NCBI GenBank assembly: GCA_027579435.1
Contig: JANBPK010001472.1
Span: forward strand, 1-64,000
DNA length: 64,000 bases
Direction: 5' to 3'
DNA from: Candolleomyces eurysporus
Lineage: Eukaryota; Basidiomycota; Agaricomycetes; Agaricales; Psathyrellaceae
This document shows positions 34,623-47,394 of the stretch, in pieces. Every line of letters starts with the position of its first letter. Position 1 is the stretch's first letter. A program made the translations under genes and the position numbers. The notes beneath the pieces are model-generated. The model had not been told where the DNA came from. It saw nothing but the letters and a program-made list of their open reading frames with translations, and ran no database searches.

Positions 34623-35049
34623 GCGCTCGCTGACGCACGCCTGCGGCGTGCTCCCGCTCGCGCGAGGGGGAGGGGTTGAATACAAACAAGTACATCGTCA
34701 TGTTTTCTACATAAAAGGATANTTTTTTCTATAAAAGGAAGACTTCTGAGATGGCAAAGCCTTGCTGAAGCAAGGAATTTCCCGATGCCGGCCACTTGGC
34801 TTTCACCCACGATCATTTTCGGTAGCAAACTCCGTCTAGGCTATTCGTCCATTAACTCAGTCGCACCATCAAACCTGAACCTGAAAAGATATCTGGTAGG
34901 CCTATGGCCTTGCAGGATCCTACTATTGAGCATCACGAAAATTGTGCATCGACTTACAGAGTGTATACAAGAGGATCTCCTAAAAGCAGGTGCTATNGGG
35001 GGGAAGCCGCACGAGCGCGAGCACGCCACAGGCGTGCGTCAGCGAGTGC
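34623..35049. mobile_element. MITE-like element with 42-bp GC-rich terminal inverted repeats
   Basis: The left end contains CTCGCTGACGCACGCCTG, then GGCGTGCTC, at 34626-34654. The right end (35008-35049), reversed, gives the same sequence with about five mismatches over 42 bp. The interior is about 340 bp and has no coding capacity of note. No clean target-site duplication is visible (CTGAACT versus CTTGACT at the flanks). Confidence 0.7.
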
Positions 35050-35927
35050 CTTGACTACCTCGAAGGGTGGGTAACATGTGAACTGTGTCACCCCTGTAAA
35101 GGCTCGTACTGCCGTGCACTGCAACGGCCTTCTACCAAAGTTATCCTCTGGGTGGATGTGCACCGTTCCTGAGACGTGCCGGTCGCATCAGCAGCGGCCG
35201 GCTTAATCCGAATATTCGGTCTCACGCTTACTTGTTGCATTGCAGCTCGTCCTGCCGTCGTCGCGCTTTCCTTCTGTACCTATGTACCTGTTTTCCGCTC
35301 GNTTTTTTTTCTTAAAGTTTCTCTAGGATCGTATGATTCTCGAGTCAAAATGCCTCGGAGAAATTGCCGCGCGCAGCGACGGCCCACTTACCGATGTTAC
35401 TGTGTTCCACATTGCCATTTGGCCACCAGACGATTTCGAATCAAAGTATATGATGAGTTTGTCATATACAGAAAATCTTTTAAGGTCGATTTGCTTCATC
35501 TGAAGCAGTCTCTTGGAGGGAATCAAATCGAAAGTCCACAAGTCGACATTGAAGATGCGGGTGGCATTTGACTGAAGCCACTAAGAGTGATACAATTCAA
35601 TTCGAGAGCGTTCCTTGGAGGTTGGTAAGAGCTTATGCCAAATGTCGGCCAGTTTTTTCGAACATCAAGAGTCCAACGGCCTCAATCCCCTTCCGCCGTC
35701 CTCCAACTTCCTCTGTGTGCGTCATTTCTCTTGTTTACTGCTATGGATTTCCTATAACAAATTATGACATGCTCGAGGAGCTATACAATCTAGGCAATAC
35801 AAGATCCAGACAAGGTCAGAACGATAACAGTTTACCTAGTGAGAGGGTCGTCGCTTAAAGGACTAAACGAGCTGGAAGAGCAAATGCAAATGTATGTATT
35901 GTGTACTAACAAGGGCATAATCGATCC

Positions 35928-37892
35928 CTATGCAAGATAATCCGCTACATATGCCCTAGTTTGTGCACCCTCAACGACAGTGTACACGGACCTACAAGCT
36001 GACTTGCAAAGAGAGATCGTCTGAAGGGCCTCATTGTCGTGCAGTTTCGTCAGAACTAAATCGGGATATTGATCCTGGGCCCAACTGCGGCTGCTACGTT
36101 CAAGATTTTGGCCGTCGAGAACCCCATCAACTACTGGCAGATCCACGCCCAACTCCTCATCCTCCCCGTTCGGCGAGTGCTTGGCGAGAGAGTAAATAGC
36201 GTCCCTGAACCTGGAGCCTCGTGGGATTGTATCGTCCTCCAAGCAAATTCGAACAAGAGCTGTTGACGAATATCTGTACCCCAGACTGCCCGAATGCAAG
36301 CTTTGTGCGAATGTTGGGAAGAACTCGAAGCGATCTGAGGGGAATTTCCAGTATGCCCTCAGTTTAAACTTGATCTCTTGAATTACACTCTTCAGAGGTT
36401 CAACTGAGCTGAGGCCAGATAGCGATGAGAGATCGTTGTGGCCTTCTCGAACGACTACATCCAGGGAGTACCGGTAGGCGACTGTGGGGGGCTCAAATCC
36501 CTTGTAAAAGGGGCAAGCAAAGGAGAACATGTCGAGTAAGATTGGGAGTTTGGTGTTCTGGGAAAAGTCTGATGGTAAAACGAATGCGATTCCACCATTG
36601 CGTTGGCGCTCGTCATAGTCTAGTGGAATGGACCAATCAAGGGGGCGATCGATGCATGGTTGAGGGGGCATCACAGATCCGGCATTGAGATCGTGAGGCA
36701 AAGGGGAGGCGGGGACAGGTTGGGTATTTGCATCCCAAGAGGGTATATACCATATAAGTATTGCGGTATTTTTGAACCCTATGTAGAGGTTCTCGGTACA
36801 CATGGACTATAAAACCGAGACATGATTGTTAATGAATAGGAGAAGAATCGGTGCTTGGCACGACATACTTGTAACGTCCAGGTACCAATACCAGGTCCCC
36901 AGATGTACCGCCCGACAATGAAATTCCAGGCCAATACACGTGACTTTGCTTGAAGAAACAGTCGCTCGCCTAGAAACGAAAGCGTCCACATCCATGCCGG
37001 GTGGTACGCAGTACTGAACCGGATGACGCCTAATTGCTCAAAAGACGGATTCTCAGGCTGCAAAACGACATCGTATACTTTGACTCTGTACAAGCTGTAC
37101 GTGAGTTCCCAGCCATCATGAAGAAAGGGTACAAAACGTACATCAAATTAGACGCAATCGCCACCCGTAAGGTCTTTCCGTCCTCCAAAACATCAGCCAC
37201 AAGGTCGCAGATAAATTGGAATTCATCAGGTCTGGAGGATGGGTCCGGCCCACTTGCCAGCTCGATCTGGGCTGCGATACGTGGTGCACTACCTCTCTTT
37301 TCGGAGGAGCGCATACCCGGGATTCCTAAGTCTAATATGCGCAAGTATCTTGTACCCGCAACAAGAAGGTACCTTCCTCCTGGTATCAAGAGGAGTTTCT
37401 TCATGTCTTCCACAACTTCAGGGGCGAGGTCAACCTTCGAGATCGGTTTGAGTGACTGAGGAGCCCGACTGATCTCAAGCGCAGGTCCACGGAAATCGCC
37501 GCCACTAGAATGAGTCCTGGAGTAGTGAGGGTATCTGTATCCAAATTCCTTGACGAGGTAGGGCCAATGGTAAGTCGATCCCTTTGCCGCGCGCTGGAGC
37601 TGGCTGACGTCCATAACATCCGTTGGAAACAACGGGGGGTAGAGGCCCTGTTCACGGCAGATGGAAGCGAGTATAAAACCCCAAGTTGCTTTTAAGCCTT
37701 GAATCTCATGGAGCGCGCGGCAGGTCTGTGGTTAATAGTATCAGCGATGTGCTCGTTGAATACTACTGAGGCGGACCTCACCGAGGTCAAGGAGAGGATG
37801 TCTTGGTGAGATAGCAAGGAGATTATGGTGCTCCAAAGCTCCAGCGGAAGATCATGGATGACGCTAAGAAGATTTTGTGAGGTTTCTAACAT
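35928..37892 (-). CDS. F-box-like / propeller-like protein, family copy 3
   Basis: Exons 37782-37892, 37142-37725, 36869-37085 and 35928-36806 join to 596 aa with intron phases 0, 2 and 0, as in copies 1, 2 and 4. The F-box-like N-terminus is LPLELWSTIISLLSHQDILS. Then come CRALHEIQGLKATW, LLIPGGRYLLVAGTRYLRIL with LDLG, LGERLFLQAKSRVLAWNF, GRYIWGPGIGTW, MCTENLYIGF, ILIWYIPSWDA and the end TRAYVADYLA. The start chosen is the ATG at 37892; an upstream in-frame region exists, but this one fits the relatives. It is a likely SCF adaptor, substrate unknown. A decayed duplicate lies 3.1 kb away (39069-40507), and exon 1-2 fragments of the same subtype recur at 43829 and 48666. Confidence 0.83.
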
Positions 37893-38789
37893 GATCGAGA
37901 TGTACAAGAAGGGCCGAAGATATTGTGTGTCTCGCCATAGCAGACAGCCCAATACCCCTCAACTATAACACTTACAAACAATGACCCCTAGGTCACAGTA
38001 ATATGCCCGGAGCTGGGAGGTTCGCCATCAGTCGGCAGGACACGGCAACCCACGCCAAACAACAGCGTCCGGCACAGTGAGCTTCACCGACTCTCGCTGT
38101 GCAACACCGTGAGCCGGCGTGATAGGCCATGGGGCGCGAGAGACGACGTTGATCACCGACAATCAACAGTTGTCACCGAGTATTATATCTGAAGTTTCTG
38201 TGAGATGCGCAATTTTTAGTGAGCGAGCATCCTCAGCGAGGTTGTTCAAGAGTAACAATGACGAGAGATGAATTATAGTGAAAGAAAAGTAGAGTGAAAA
38301 TGAATTCTTGAGTAAAAGAGAATATGATAGTCAAAGGAGCATCTTAATATAAATTCGTATTTTAATATAGTATCGCAGACAGTCTGTTGAGCCACCTACC
38401 AGCTTCAAGGGAGTACAAACAAGCTGAACGTACGATTAAAACACGAACTTTGCGTGTCCAATTGAGAGTGGAAGTGGAAGTGTACACACAAAGCGTACAA
38501 AGCAAACGCATGTCCAAGCGTCCAGCGTTGAGCGGTGACAGTCGGTGACAATCAACGACCAACGATGGCCCTGCTTGGTGAGTTCTCACAATACCCGCTG
38601 GAGGCTGAAGGCAAACAGCCATACACGCCGTGCGCCAACAATCACCGGTGCTTGACGATAACCGTCGACGACCCGCGTCGAACTTCTAGGTTACCGGCAT
38701 ATAACTCCTAGGTCAGCCGGTTTATCTCAGAACCCAACGCCCCCGATCCCAACAATGACACGGACACACAGGATCAGTTTCCAGCGACC
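37893..38789. other. Intergenic region between F-box copies 3 and 3'
   Basis: About 900 bp with no gene recognised. It includes the promoter of copy 3. An AT-rich stretch near 38217-38370 separates two GC-richer segments. Confidence 0.35.
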
Positions 38790-39068
38790 TTCTACCGTCC
38801 TTTAACCTTCCTCTGCATCCATCATATCTCTTGTTCACCAGGATGGATTTCCTTGGCGTACAGAAACCGCAAAATGCATTCTGTACACATAATACTCTCG
38901 AGCGGCCGTACGATCTAGTCAAATACGAACTTCAGGCGAGGCGATAACAGTCTCAGTCACAACTACCCAGACAACTGAAAGAGGGTCATCGCTTGAAGAA
39001 CCAAAAGAGCTGGAACAGGATAAGCAATGTACAACTACAGCATATACTAACANGGGCAGAATCGATCC

Positions 39069-40507
39069 CTATGCAAGATATTCCGCTACGTATGCCCGAG
39101 ATTGTCCATCCTCGATGACAGTGTACATGGACCTACAAGCCGACTTGCAGAAAGATATCTTCCGAGGGGCCGTACCATTGTGCAATTTTGTCAGAACCAA
39201 ATCGAGGTATTGAGCCCGCATATCCTCCAGATCCTTGACAAGAGAGTAAATAACGTCCCTGAACCTGGACTCTTGTGGGATTTTATTGTCCTCCAAGTAA
39301 TTTCGAACATGAGTAGTTGACGAATATCCATACTCCAGTCTGCCCCAATGTGGGCTTTGTCTGAATATTAGGAAGAACTCGAAGCGATTTGATGGGAATA
39401 TATAAGCTACCTCGTGTTCGAACTTGACCTCTTGAATCACACTCTTCGAAGGTTCAACTGAGCTGGGGCCAGATGACGATGAGAGGTCGCCGTGGTCATC
39501 CCGAACGACAATGTCCAGGAAGAAACGACGAGCGAGCGTAGGGGGCTCGGATTCGTCGCCAACAGAGGTCAAAGAGGTGAATAAGTCGAGTAAGATTGGG
39601 AGTTTAGTGTTCTGGGAAGAGCCTGGAAGTACGAATCAGATTTCGCATTGGGTCTCGTCATCGTCAAACGAAATGGACCAATCAAGGGAGCGGTCGATGC
39701 ACGGCTGAGGGGGCATCACAGATTCGGCATTGAGATCGTAAGGCAAAGGGGAGCCGGGGATGGGTTCAGTGTTTGCATCCCAAGAGGGTATATACCATAT
39801 GAATATTCCTTCATAGTGGAACCCTATGTAGAGGTTCTCGGTACACATAAACTATAAAAATGAGGCGTGAGTGTTAATGAAGAGCAGGAGAAGAATCGAT
39901 GCTTGGCACAACATACTTGTGATGTCCAGGTACCGATACCAGGTCCCCAGATGTACCGCCCAGCAATGAAATTCCAGGCCAAGACACGTGAATTTGCTCG
40001 AAGAAACAGTCCCTCGCCTAGAAACGAAAGTGCCCACATCCATGCCTCATGATACTCAGTACAGCACCGGATGACGCCTAATTGCTCGAAAGACCGATTC
40101 TCGTGCCGCAAGACGACATCATATACTTTGGCTCTGTACAAGCTGTAGGTGAGCTCCCTGCCACCATGAAGCAAGGGTGCAGGGCATACATCAAATTAGA
40201 CGCAATCGCAACCCGTAAGGTCTCTCCGTCCTCCAGAATCTCAGCAACGAGGTCGCAGATAAATTAGAATTCATTGGGTCTGGAGCTGGGTCTGGCTCAG
40301 CCAGCTCGATCTGGGCTGCGATACGTCCTGCACCGCCTCTCTTTTTGAGGGAGCGCGTACCCGCAGGTCCCAAGTCTATGAGGCACAAGTATCTTGTGCC
40401 CGCAATAAGAAGGAACCTCCCTCCTAGTATCAAGAGGAATTTCTTCATGTCTTCTACAACTTCGTGGGCGAGGTTAACCTTGGAGATCGGTTTGAGCGAT
40501 CAAAGAG
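39069..40507 (-). pseudogene. Decayed duplicate of F-box/propeller copy 3
   Basis: The last three exons can be followed against copy 3. The end YVAEYLA and ISFCKSACRSMYTVIEDG lie at 39069-39160. WNFIAGRYIWGPGIGTW and LGEGLFLRANSRVLAW lie at 39930-40040, and GRFLLIAGTRYLCLIDLG near 40380-40440. Breaks seen: a TGA with loss of several residues near 39633-39640, and a frameshift plus stop near 40262-40290. Everything upstream of about 40507 (exon 1 and the start of exon 2) is absent. Homology continues about 250 bp beyond the stop of both copies, so this was a segmental duplication including 3' flank. An N lies just downstream at 39055. Confidence 0.85.
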
Positions 40508-42083
40508 CCTGCTTTTCTGAACGACGTTAACAATAAGGTTAAGCTCCCCGTTCTCGACGAGCCCAAACTCGTCAATAGGCGGCGCAGGTATCCTGGCTGG
40601 ATTGAATGCACACAAGAGCCTTTCGAGATCGTCTCGGAGTGCGCTTCGACGTCGACCGCACTCACTTTGGACCACGCGTCGAAGGAGAGCTTAGTGAGGT
40701 ATCTCACCAAACTGACGCAGCTCTCCACCCTCCGCGCGTTGACTACTCGGAGAAGAGCGATATTCAATTTCGCTACGAGCGTGGCAGGGTGTTCAACAGT
40801 GCTGTGTTGTAGGCGCTGACACCGAATCAAGATCTTCCTGGCGCTGGGCTCGAGGGTGCTCTTCCCGAACTTTATAGAGTTGGGAAGCAACACTCAACTT
40901 GAACTCAGGCAAAGCTTCAACTTGTGGCTGCTTCGTCCTTGATCGGGAGGCTATAATGGAGTTCGTCAGCTCAAGAAGACGTCCCCAGCTCGCGAGGCTC
41001 GAGAACGTCGTGGAACTGACTAAATTCCGAATTCAATGCAAACCGAGGGAGAGGCGTGGACTAGTGGCGGTCACGGACACTAGCCGGATGAGTTCCTCAT
41101 CGTCGAAGAACTCGATGGAGAAGGAGGGGGAGGGAGGCCAAGAGGCCAAGAAGAGCGCGAAAGCAGAGTGGGAGGAGACGGATCAGGTGAAGGAGGAGAA
41201 TGCGCACCAGGAGGACGAGGCGGATAAGCAAAAGCGGGAACGCGATGGTACTGGACTTTCGACCACCAGCTAGGGCTCGAGGTCCTCCGGGTCCGAGTGA
41301 GAGGTAGCCACAACCAAACACGAGGACGCTATCTCAGATATCGATATCCGGAAGCACGACGTCGATTTAACCACGGACCTCGGGGCCAACGTCGACAGGT
41401 TATCGGCTACCGCGACTTTTCACCATAACCCGGAGGACGATGGCAACGAGAGGCGATGAATCATGGAAACACTCAGCTTGCCTTGGTGGAAGCTTTGCGG
41501 CGTGGTATAAGTCATCTGGTGGTTCGTCGGACACTGAGACCTGAAGATCGATGAGAAGAATTTGATTGTGCGAGCGTTGGAGGGGCGAAGGGCTGCGAGG
41601 TACCACATCCAAGATGGATATTGACTGAGACGCTGCACATGTATTATTAGTAGTGCTGTCGCTGAGAGATTGTGAATTGCAACGTACGGGTCTGATCCCT
41701 AGCTGCTTTGACAGAATGATTTCTTTCACTAAGCTCAAGCACAACACATGTACAGCCTAACATTGAAGATGAATGGATGAAATTGATAACCTACTCCGGT
41801 AGTACAATCAATCGTATTGCACGCGAATACAAATACCTAGTTCTTCGAGTAAGGGTAAGCAAGGAAAGGGAAGGTAAGAACGACCACAACCAACGCGTTG
41901 AAACGACCCACTCCAGCCTCTCTCTCTCCTGCTCCCTCTCCTCCTAGTCTCTTCGTACGTAAACGATTCTCTTCGTTCCGGTCTGTTTTGTTATGCCTCC
42001 CGAAGGAGATACACGTCCGCCAACGACTTCACCTCGCACCAATCCCTTGCCTCCTCCACACCTCAATATTCGCCAAGTGAGCC
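40508..42083. other. Mosaic of decayed coding-like DNA
   Basis: No intact gene. On the plus strand a frame from 40899 is acidic and coding-like (EKEGEGGQEAKKSAKAEWEE). It passes two stops near 41271 and 41298 and then continues in the same frame to a TGA near 41459 (AISDIDIRKHDVDLTTDLGA). On the minus strand near 40510-40680, PAPPIDEFGLVENGELNL looks like part of another protein. These may be remnants of one or two genes; I cannot name them. 41400-41747 (-) is unrecognised. Confidence 0.35.
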
Positions 42084-43674
42084 TCAGTTCCCAGCCCACC
42101 CCTTCGGCTTAACCTCCTCCCCCAGCTTCCTCACTCCCAACCAAGGGAGGAGCCCACCCCTCTTCATCCCCTCTTCACCTTCGTCCCAAGTATAACTCGC
42201 CGCCACAGCCAACTTGGTGCCGTCGCAGTTGAAGGCGATCGCAGAGACGGGGTTGGGGTATTTAGGGAATTGACGCAGACGTTTCTTGACTTTGTGGTCC
42301 CAGATGGAGACTGTGCCGTCTGAGCCTGCGGAGGCGAATGTATTGTAGCTGGGGAGAGAACGAATGGGTGAGTATCGTACCAAAGGACAAGGAAAGAAAA
42401 GATACAATAACGGGAACGGGAGGGGAGGGGCGACGAAGAGGAGAGGAAAGAATGAAACACGACGTACACAGGATGGAACGCGAGCGCGTTAACTGGCCAC
42501 ACATGGTCCACCTCTCCAATCGTCTGCCTATGACACTTGAAGGCGTACTTCTTCTCTTGCACGTCGGGTCTTGGATCAAAGTATTCTACGGCGATACGTC
42601 CTTCGACGCTAGCTGTGGCGTAGCCTTGGCCGTCGGGCATACAGGCGAGAGAGCGTGTCATGTATTTGAGAGAGGATTCGCGTTGCTGGGCGGGGGTGTC
42701 TGGCGGGTTCCAGAATCAATTTGTGTTCAAGGTGAGGGGGTGGAATTTGCAGAGAAAAGAGACACATAGGATCTATGATCAGCACACGAACGAATGAGAG
42801 AAGCAGAACGACTAACCCATCTTGCGAATATCGTAAATATGGAAAAGCCTAGAAGCCATCGCAACCACAAGGGTGTTTCCCACAAGATCCAAAGAGTATA
42901 TCCTCTCAGGCGTGGTATACGACGACGTCTGGAATGTCGGCGCCGAACCCGAGGAGGTGGATGGAGTTCGGGGGTCCCAGAAGCGGATGGTGCGGTCCCA
43001 AGAGCCTGTAATCAAGTTATCTGCCGAGAGTATGGTGTTAGACTGTACGTGAGGTGAATAAGGAGGGATAGAACGCACTGGTAGCCTTGGACCAAGCCAT
43101 CGAACTTATACTATCCGAGTGTGTTCCGAGGTGCGTGATCCTCTCAGTGTTCAGATCCAACCTAACCAGGACCAACGAGTGGGCAGACGGATCGGTGTTA
43201 GTACAACAAGCAGAATGGAATAGAAACAGCAACGCACTCTCGAACACCGGTGTCGAGACCCCCAGTATACCCTCTGCTCCCATCCTCGTTGAACGTGCAG
43301 GCAAGCACAGGCGCACGGTGATCAAACTTGGCTTTCTGCTCGCTTTGTCGGCCGGCACCGCTGTTCGGGGGTATGTCGCCCGTTTCGTAGTATCGTACAG
43401 TCTTTATTCGAGCATGGTGAGTGGAGACGAGAGCCGAAGGAGAACGACAAAGAACAAGTTGATTAGTCTAGCCACGGGTGCACGGGACAAGGGGACATAC
43501 CGCATCCCAGCTTGATACGAGCAACAGGTCCGGATTCGTAGGGTGATAGCGGATGGTGGAGATGCTATCCAGAGGCGGGGAAGGGAGCGTGAGCGTCGTG
43601 CTAGGATCGTTGTATTCTGGCGTGGGTGAGTCGTTGAGCAGACGGGAGAGCAGTTTGGTGAGCTTACCTGACAT
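42084..43674 (-). CDS. BUB3: Mitotic checkpoint protein BUB3 (WD40)
   Basis: ATG at 43674; a 52-nt intron follows MSE (donor GTAAGC). Exons then read LPSPPLDSISTIRYHPTNPD, LLLVSSWDA, TVRYYETGDIPPNSGAGRQS, KFDHRAPVLACTFNEDGSRG, YTGGLDTGVRE, LDLNTERITHLGTHSDSISS, NLITGSWDRTIRFWDPR, ERIYSLDLVGNTLVVAMASR, LFHIYDIRKM, YMTRSLACMPDGQGYATASV, EGRIAVEYFDP, KKYAFKCHR, WPVNALAFHPV and TFASAGSDGTVSIWDHKVKK. The end is EGMKRG..GEEVKPKGWAGN. This is the seven-blade BUB3 pattern, with the diagnostic EGRIAVEYFDP and FKCHR segments. It acts at kinetochores with BUB1/MAD3 in the spindle checkpoint. Some borders of small exons are not resolved. Confidence 0.9.
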
Positions 43675-43828
43675 TTTCAGGTGATGTCGATGTTTATTGC
43701 AACTCCCGGGGTATTCAGGACGGATACAAGAGAAACAAGCGTCAGGGAGGTCGAGGCCAACGTGCAAATCCAAATCCATCAACTGCCGCCCATTGTTTGT
43801 TCATGCTAGGACCAAGGGGTATTGGGCT

Positions 43829-43898
43829 GTCGCATGCGCTCCACGCTTAACTTCAACTTGGATTCGTATACTAGCTTCCGTCAACAGCCCCAACGCGC
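43829..43898 (+). pseudogene. Fragment of F-box/propeller exon 2
   Basis: GCGCTCCACG and CTTGGATTCGTATACTAGCT match, with scattered changes, the exon 2 start of the F-box family. The best partner is the copy at 48931-49011, which has CTTGGATTCATATACTGGCT. It sits 75 bp outside the left arm of the large inverted duplication. Confidence 0.65.
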
Positions 43899-44604
43899 AA
43901 TCTTGCATATATTTGCACGCCTTTGCAGACCGCGTTCTCACCGGGATCAAGGACAGAGACAAGGTTTCGTGGACTCAATGAGAAGACTTCTCCGTCGCGC
44001 TTCCCCTTTTAAACCCAAACACATACAAACAGTCTACCGTCCAATCCTCAGCTTCAGGTTGCAAGTGTCTAAGCGCACATAGTGGCGAAAGGACACCAGA
44101 ATGAACGACCGAAGCGTGAAAATCTCGTCCATATCTTCCTCCTGCTATCTTAAAGACTCCGTTTCCCCCCTGAGTTGTTCACGGGAGGACTCGAACTTGG
44201 TCCCAAAGTAGGTTCCAGGAGAAGGCGAAGCAGCTTTGCGAACTATGCTGTCCTTCTAAGCCGCGCACACGGCCCCCACTATCCTATATCGTTCAAGCGA
44301 CGCTTCGACAGAAGACTTCTGTGCGAACTTCGACAATCTCCGCAGTGCACGTGTGGTCTGGAACCTGAAAAATACCACACAAGATCCCATTCATTTCTCC
44401 TCCTGTTGGCCTATTTCTCTGCGATTGTCGGCTTAGCCTAGTGGGTGCCCAATTGTACCTGGAAACCTTCGCTATGGTGATTTCCTGCGCCTGAGAATCC
44501 GGGCATCCTTATCATCCTTTTAAAATGACCTTCGATCTATACTTGGGCGTAGGCACTCGTTGTCCCTCTCCGCCATCTGCCCATCCGCGCTGCTATCCCG
44601 CATT

Positions 44605-47119
44605 ATGGAAAGTTTATCCAGAGGGGAAAAGTTCCTTGACGTCGCCTCAGACGAGAAGATTACCGCCATAGGCTCACCCCAACCCCCGTCCTTCAATCCG
44701 GAGGCTGAGAGGCGACTTCTGAGGAAGCTCGATTGGATTCTTTTGCCAATCTTCATCGCCATCGGTGAGCATCGCGTGTTTTGTCGCCAAAACCGTGCTC
44801 CTCACTTACCGGTTTCCGCCTTGACCATAAGCCTGTTGTAACTTCATTGATCGGTGGGTGCCCGTATGACGCTCAAAACCATGCTCAACTGATTTGAGTC
44901 TTGACAACCGATTCATTTTTGTCAGAACGTCCATTGGTAAGAGAGAAAGTTTAATTTAGCTTGACCCCATAAGGCTATCTAACCTCGGGGGTCTTCACAA
45001 GGAAATGCTCGAGTTGCAGGTCAGTATGCAGTCTTTGTCACTTTTGTTTCCGTCTTACCTGCGACAGGGATGGAAAGCGACTTGCAAATGAGGCCCTTCG
45101 ACCTGAACATTGCGTTGACTGTGTTCTATATCTGTGTAAGTCCTCTGATTTCTCCGCGAAAGACTGTTTCTGTGTATGTACTCACGTCCACCCAACTATA
45201 TATCTTGAAGTATTGCTTCGCAGACATACCATCTAATCTCGCTCTCAAACACTTTGGGTCGGTTTGGCTCGCACTCACTGTTATTGGATTTGGTGTCATT
45301 ACACNTTTTTTCGGCGTTCCTTCGTGATAGGACAGGACTTCTTGTGAATAGAGCGTTCCTTGGTCTATGCGAAGGTGGAACTTTGGTAAGTGAATTCCAT
45401 TTGAATTACGAGCAGCCCACTTACAGATGTTTTGATAAAGTCGGCCCTGATGTACATTATATCAAGGGTACGTCTCGCATAGTCTGTACCCCAGCCCGTT
45501 TCTGATTAATCCCTGTCTAGTATTATCGCCGACACGAGCTTATGCTACGGGTAGGGATATTCTTCGGAGTGTCTCCAAGTCTCTCCGGCGCTTGTAAGTG
45601 GCTTCAACCAATCACCCTCAGGTATTGTAACGACGAAGACTGACTGCGGATATTGGGTTCGTATAGTCGGCGGATTGTTGGCTTCTGGTCTGTTGAAATT
45701 GCCAGACATGGGCATTGTGACATCCTGGAGGAAGGTACGTCGGTCGATTTGCTAACCTCAAGTTTTTTGGGCTAAATCTGGGCTTCAGATATTCCTAATC
45801 GAAGGTATCGCACCCTCGAGAGTTCATTCTTTGTCAAACCCTAACCACTTCGGCTATACCTAGGTCTCATCACGGTGATCTTTGGGCTCTTACTTCTGGT
45901 TATCTGCCCCGAAGATCCGAACAAGTCGAGAATCCTCAACCGAGAAGAGAGGGCACTTGCGATAGCCCGTATCGATGCAGATCAGGTCGTTAAAACGCAA
46001 GGTCAGAAGGAGAAGACGACTCTGCGGCTTGTATTGAGGTCATTCAACTTCATTGTCAGTGCTTGTGTCTTCCTCTATGAACACACGTTGGATCGAGCGT
46101 CGAATGCTAATTGAGTTTGCCAGACGATTTCGTGCACAGTGTGCTACATTATGGTGAATATGTCGTTCCAAGGCCTCAGCTTGTTTATGCCAACTGTTAT
46201 CAGATCACGTACGTCCACGCTATTCCTTGTATGAACATATATCTAAAATTGAGCTACTAGTGGGGAAATACAGTCAGTAAAACCAGCCGAGCTTCAACAC
46301 CTGGAAACGACTCTTACTCATTGATCCTACCAGGCACGGTCGAAGTACAACTCCGCACAGTGCCACCCTACGTCGCAAGTGGTACCTGGGTAGTAATTAA
46401 CGCATATATCAGCGCTCGCATCAAAAAGAGGTTTATTCCTCTCCTTTTCAACACGATGCTTATGATCGTTGGTTACATCCTGGCGTTGGAGACAAGAAAC
46501 TTACACGCGAGGTGAGTCAAGGTCCAAATTATCCATCGTAGGGTCAACATCCTGTGCGTCTGATAAACGGCTTCCACTCCATTCACACACTCTACTCTAT
46601 GCAGATACGCCGCGTGCTTCTTGATAATGATGGGAGCCTCAGTCTGTGGTCCCGTGGTACGTGCCCGGTGGTGCTACCCCTTCCTCTTTGCCTTCCTCCT
46701 GACTATACACGTCTGTTCCAGATCCTTACATGGGGAACAGACAACGCCTCACCGGATACGATGAAAGCTGTCGCCACTGCGGCAATACCGGGATTCGGCG
46801 CCATCGGTTCTATCTTGGCGTACGTTCACTCTTCATCTCTCCGTTTGCCTTGTAACTCACGGGTTGCATTGGCGTAAATTGCTTCAACAGTGTGTGGACA
46901 TATTCACCAACCGACGCACCCGACTTCCGAAAAGGAAACATTGCTAACATTTCGGCGATTTCCGCTGTGTGCGTCATCGTCTCCATCACTGCCGCATACA
47001 TACACTGGGAGAATGAAAAACGGGAAAGGGGTGAAAGGGATTACCGCTTGGCCGGGCAGACGGGCGAGGAGCTGTTGAAATTGGGGTATAGGCATCCACA
47101 GTTCAGGTATCAGATTTAA
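44605..47119 (+). CDS. MFS transporter, Dal5/allantoate permease-like, copy B (left arm)
   Basis: Start MESLSRGEKFLDVASDEK; a string of short exons follows. RKLDWILLPIFIAI and NFIDR lead to RTSIGNARVAG and MESDLQMRPFDLNIALTVFY, the signature of the anion:cation symporter family. Further blocks are IPSNLALKHFGSVWLAL, RTGLLVNRAFLGLCEGGTL, YYRRHELMLRVGIFFGVSPS, LITVIFGLLLLVICPEDPNK, VPPYVASGTWVVINAYISAR and YAACFLIMMGASVCG. The tail is EELLKLGYRHPQFRYQI. The N at 45305 shifts the frame, but the right arm lacks that base (CTTTTTTCGGCG directly), so the N is spurious. The substrate is unknown; relatives carry allantoate, ureidosuccinate or nicotinate. Tail-to-tail with the lectin at 47395. Confidence 0.85.
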
Positions 47120-47394
47120 CACGCGAGAAATGGATAGCGCCTTTTTTGTAGGAAAACTGCTCACTGCTCGAATTATGTGACTTTGTAACAGTCTTCTTGG
47201 AACTCATGGCAGCGCGATCCGCTAAAATAGGAATAGGCTCGAGACACGAGAGAACTAGGCAGCCAAATACTGAAATACAGAGATATTGTACATTTGTGTC
47301 CTTCGACTCATAACCCGAAGAAGCCGTCTCGAAACCGGATAAACGAACTAAGATGTATGGAATAGAATCTGCAGAGATAGCTGGTATGGGACGT

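Larger units (their letters stand above)
33331..35927. other. Gene-free region upstream of actin, with structured and repeated DNA
   Basis: About 2.6 kb with no convincing gene; frames are short and unrecognised. It includes a hairpin (34238-34315), a GC-rich MITE-like element (34623-35049) and five of the window's twelve N-marked homopolymer runs (33902, 34564, 34722, 34997, 35302). The last 240 bp (about 35690-35927) are repeated at about 38790-39068 as part of the F-box duplication. Confidence 0.5.

Noticed and set aside
41080..41321. Pro/Ser- and Leu-rich frames on the minus strand
   Set aside because: They are shadows of a Glu/Lys-rich reading on the plus strand; low-complexity GAG/AAG repeats open the reverse frames.
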